64,000 bases of DNA from positions 3,658,501-3,722,500 of the forward strand of contig NZ_WUQX01000001.1 of the NCBI RefSeq assembly GCF_009830285.1, given 5' to 3'. This document shows, in pieces, positions 62,663 through 64,000 of the stretch. The stretch's first letter is position 1. Each line of letters opens with the position of its first letter. The notes beneath the pieces are model-generated. The model did not search any database and was not told the origin of the DNA. It saw only the letters and a program-made list of their open reading frames with translations. A program made the position numbers and the translations under genes. This stretch comes from Sporofaciens musculi. GTDB taxonomy: Bacteria; Bacillota; Clostridia; Lachnospirales; Lachnospiraceae.

Positions 62663-62923
62663 ATGTTAGATGAAAAGACAATGGTAAGCGACGCACTCAC
62701 AGGCGTCAACGGCGAACTGACCCGATTTGGAGAGATGATTCCCCAGACAGAGAACAAGGAGCTTAAACAGTGCTTAAAGCAGATGAGAAATGAATGCGAG
62801 ATGTCTCAGGAGAAGCTTTATCAGGTTGCAAGGGAAAAGAGCTATTACGTTCCGGCGGCCAAAGCGTCACAGCAGGAGATTGATCACGTAAAATCCATTT
62901 TAAGCGGAGGCTCAATGAAGTAA
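62663..62923 (+). CDS. Spore coat protein, CotF domain
   Basis: Helical 86-aa protein with the typical start MLDEKTMVSDALTGVNGELT and CLKQMRNECEMSQEKLYQVA. CotF-type proteins form the spore coat or related layers. AGGAGG 8-9 nt before the ATG. Co-transcribed with the preceding gene and closed by a terminator. Confidence 0.85.
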   Translation: MLDEKTMVSDALTGVNGELTRFGEMIPQTENKELKQCLKQMRNECEMSQEKLYQVAREKSYYVPAAKASQQEIDHVKSILSGGSMK

Positions 62924-62931
62924 AGAAACCT

Positions 62932-62987
62932 AATCAGGCGGAAGAACAGTGCCTTAAAGCCTTTCGTTCTTCCGCCTGGTTATTTTT
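62932..62987. terminator. Terminator between the coat genes and the ABC gene
   Basis: Long stem AATCAGGCGGAAGAAC / GTTCTTCCGCCTGGTT with an 18-nt loop, then TATTTTT on the plus side. It separates convergent genes. Confidence 0.85.
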
Positions 62988-63006
62988 ACATAGCATACTA
63001 TATATT

Positions 63007-64000
63007 TTATGCACTTCTTTCAAACTGAGAGTTATATAATTCTGCATAGAAGCCATTTCGCGCCAGCAACTCCTCATGGGTCCCCTGCTCTATAATATCT
63101 CCGTCCTTCATGACCAAAATCAAATCCGCATCCCGAATCGTAGACAGCCTGTGGGCAATGATAAAGCTGGTTCTTCCACGCATGAGATTATCCATTGCCT
63201 TCTGAATCCTGACCTCAGTACGGGTATCTACAGAGCTTGTTGCTTCATCCAGAATCAAAATCTTGGGGTCTGCCAGAATTGCGCGGGCTATGGTCAATAA
63301 CTGTTTCTGCCCCTGAGAAACGTTATTCGCCTCCTCGTTCAACTCCATGCTGTAGCCCCCTGGAAGGGTCTGCACAAACCGGTGTACATAGGCCGCCTTA
63401 GCCGCCTCAACCACCTGGTCATGGGATGCGTCCAGTTTCCCATAGCGGATATTGTCCTCAATGCTGCCTTTAAACAGCCATGTATCCTGCAGCACCATTC
63501 CGAACATTTCCCGAAGCTCACTCCGGTTAAAATTCCGGATGTCATGTCCGTCCACCTTAATGGAACCTCCGTTGACGTCATAGAAGCGCATGACCAGTTT
63601 CACCATAGTTGTTTTTCCCGCGCCAGTAGGACCGACAATCGCAATCTTCTGCCCTGGCTCTACCTTTGCGCTGAAATCATGGATAATGGTATGCTCTGGG
63701 TTGTATCCAAAACGCACGTTCTCAAACTCTACGCGCCCTTCCAACCCCTTAATTGAAACTGCATCCGGCACAGTCTGGTCCTCCTCATCCTCCTCCAGAA
63801 ACTCAAACACCCTCTCGGAAGCTGCTGCCGTAGACTGAAGCATATTCGCCACCTGCGCCACCTGCTGGATTGGCTGTGTAAAGTTGCGCACATACTGGAT
63901 AAAAGACTGAATATCACCAACCTCAATCACATCCCTAATCGCAAGCCATCCCCCAAGTATGACCACAGCCACATACCCAAGATTCCCCACAAACTGCATG
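63007..64000 (-). CDS. ABC exporter, C-terminal part (5' end outside window)
   Basis: Fused ABC transporter half; about 330 aa are visible. Residual membrane domain (NLGYVAVVILGGWLAIRD) is followed by a complete nucleotide-binding domain: Walker A GPTGAGKTTMVKLVMRF, signature VSQGQKQLLTIARAI (SQGQ instead of SGGQ), Walker B ILILDEATSSVDT, H-loop IIAHRLSTI. The conserved VANMLQSTAAASERVFEFLE linker fits multidrug/lipid exporters of the heterodimeric type, so a partner gene is likely just beyond the window. Confidence 0.92.
   Translation of the reverse strand, partial: MQFVGNLGYVAVVILGGWLAIRDVIEVGDIQSFIQYVRNFTQPIQQVAQVANMLQSTAAASERVFEFLEEDEEDQTVPDAVSIKGLEGRVEFENVRFGYNPEHTIIHDFSAKVEPGQKIAIVGPTGAGKTTMVKLVMRFYDVNGGSIKVDGHDIRNFNRSELREMFGMVLQDTWLFKGSIEDNIRYGKLDASHDQVVEAAKAAYVHRFVQTLPGGYSMELNEEANNVSQGQKQLLTIARAILADPKILILDEATSSVDTRTEVRIQKAMDNLMRGRTSFIIAHRLSTIRDADLILVMKDGDIIEQGTHEELLARNGFYAELYNSQFERSA

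Overview
The window looks like chromosome from an anaerobic, endospore-forming Firmicute, most likely a gut Lachnospiraceae. The grounds are strong AGGAGG ribosome-binding sites, gene content and order (rpmE-DUF1385-prmC-prfA, holA-lepA-hemW, CotF-type coat proteins, GerMN protein), intermediate GC, and family-level resemblance of most proteins. No rRNA, tRNA or CRISPR array was seen. Species cannot be named from sequence alone.

Layout. 1-9.7 kb is housekeeping: the tail of a chemoreceptor, a GHKL sensor kinase, the translation-termination block prfA/prmC with DUF1385 and rpmE, rho, a radical SAM protein with a DUF4364 winged-helix protein, and a two-subunit chromate transporter. 9.7-13.5 kb is a defence-like patch: an AAA-ATPase/PD-(D/E)XK protein, then an OLD/SMC-like ATPase whose small partner gene carries a one-base frameshift. 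13.7-18.7 kb is core again (hemW, lepA, holA, an FMN alpha-hydroxy-acid oxidase). 18.7-24.9 kb is accessory: an acyltransferase, a lipoprotein barnase with barstar, cdd followed by decayed deoC/deoB pieces, an XRE regulator with a membrane tail, a recombinase remnant and a very AT-rich ApeA-like HEPN protein.

25-33 kb is a sucrose/fructan locus: GH32 hydrolase, solute-binding protein and two permeases, divergent from a LacI regulator, a DUF624 protein and a membrane-anchored protein. Perfect -35/-10 promoters and a 20-bp palindrome lie between them. 33.5-45 kb is the most plastic part: a MarR/YczE pair, a cut-off HxlR gene, an IS3 element, a run of DUF6033-type and related proteins behind a BlaI/BlaR1 pair, two inverted copies of a 221-bp repeat (the other at 24.7 kb), and a second AAA/PD-(D/E)XK protein.

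45-51.5 kb reads (on the minus strand) comEA, an OmpR regulator, a HAMP kinase, a GerMN lipoprotein and comEC. comEC is broken by two extra G bases in two G runs 22 bp apart. 51.6-60.5 kb is arginine biosynthesis: argC-GNAT-argJ-argB-argD on the minus strand and argG on the plus strand, with a shared ARG-box-like word upstream of argC and argG. Between them sit a PadR regulator and a SEDS (FtsW/RodA) protein with an N-terminal HAAS-like segment. 60.6-64 kb holds a dipeptidase, a class I glutamine amidotransferase-like hydrolase, two coat-protein-like genes and the 3' part of an ABC exporter.

The best candidates for new biology are the BlaI/BlaR1-DUF6033 locus, the ATPase-nuclease pair with its A-run frameshift, the paralogous AAA/PD-(D/E)XK proteins, the ApeA-like protein, the lipid-anchored barnase and the 221-bp repeat.
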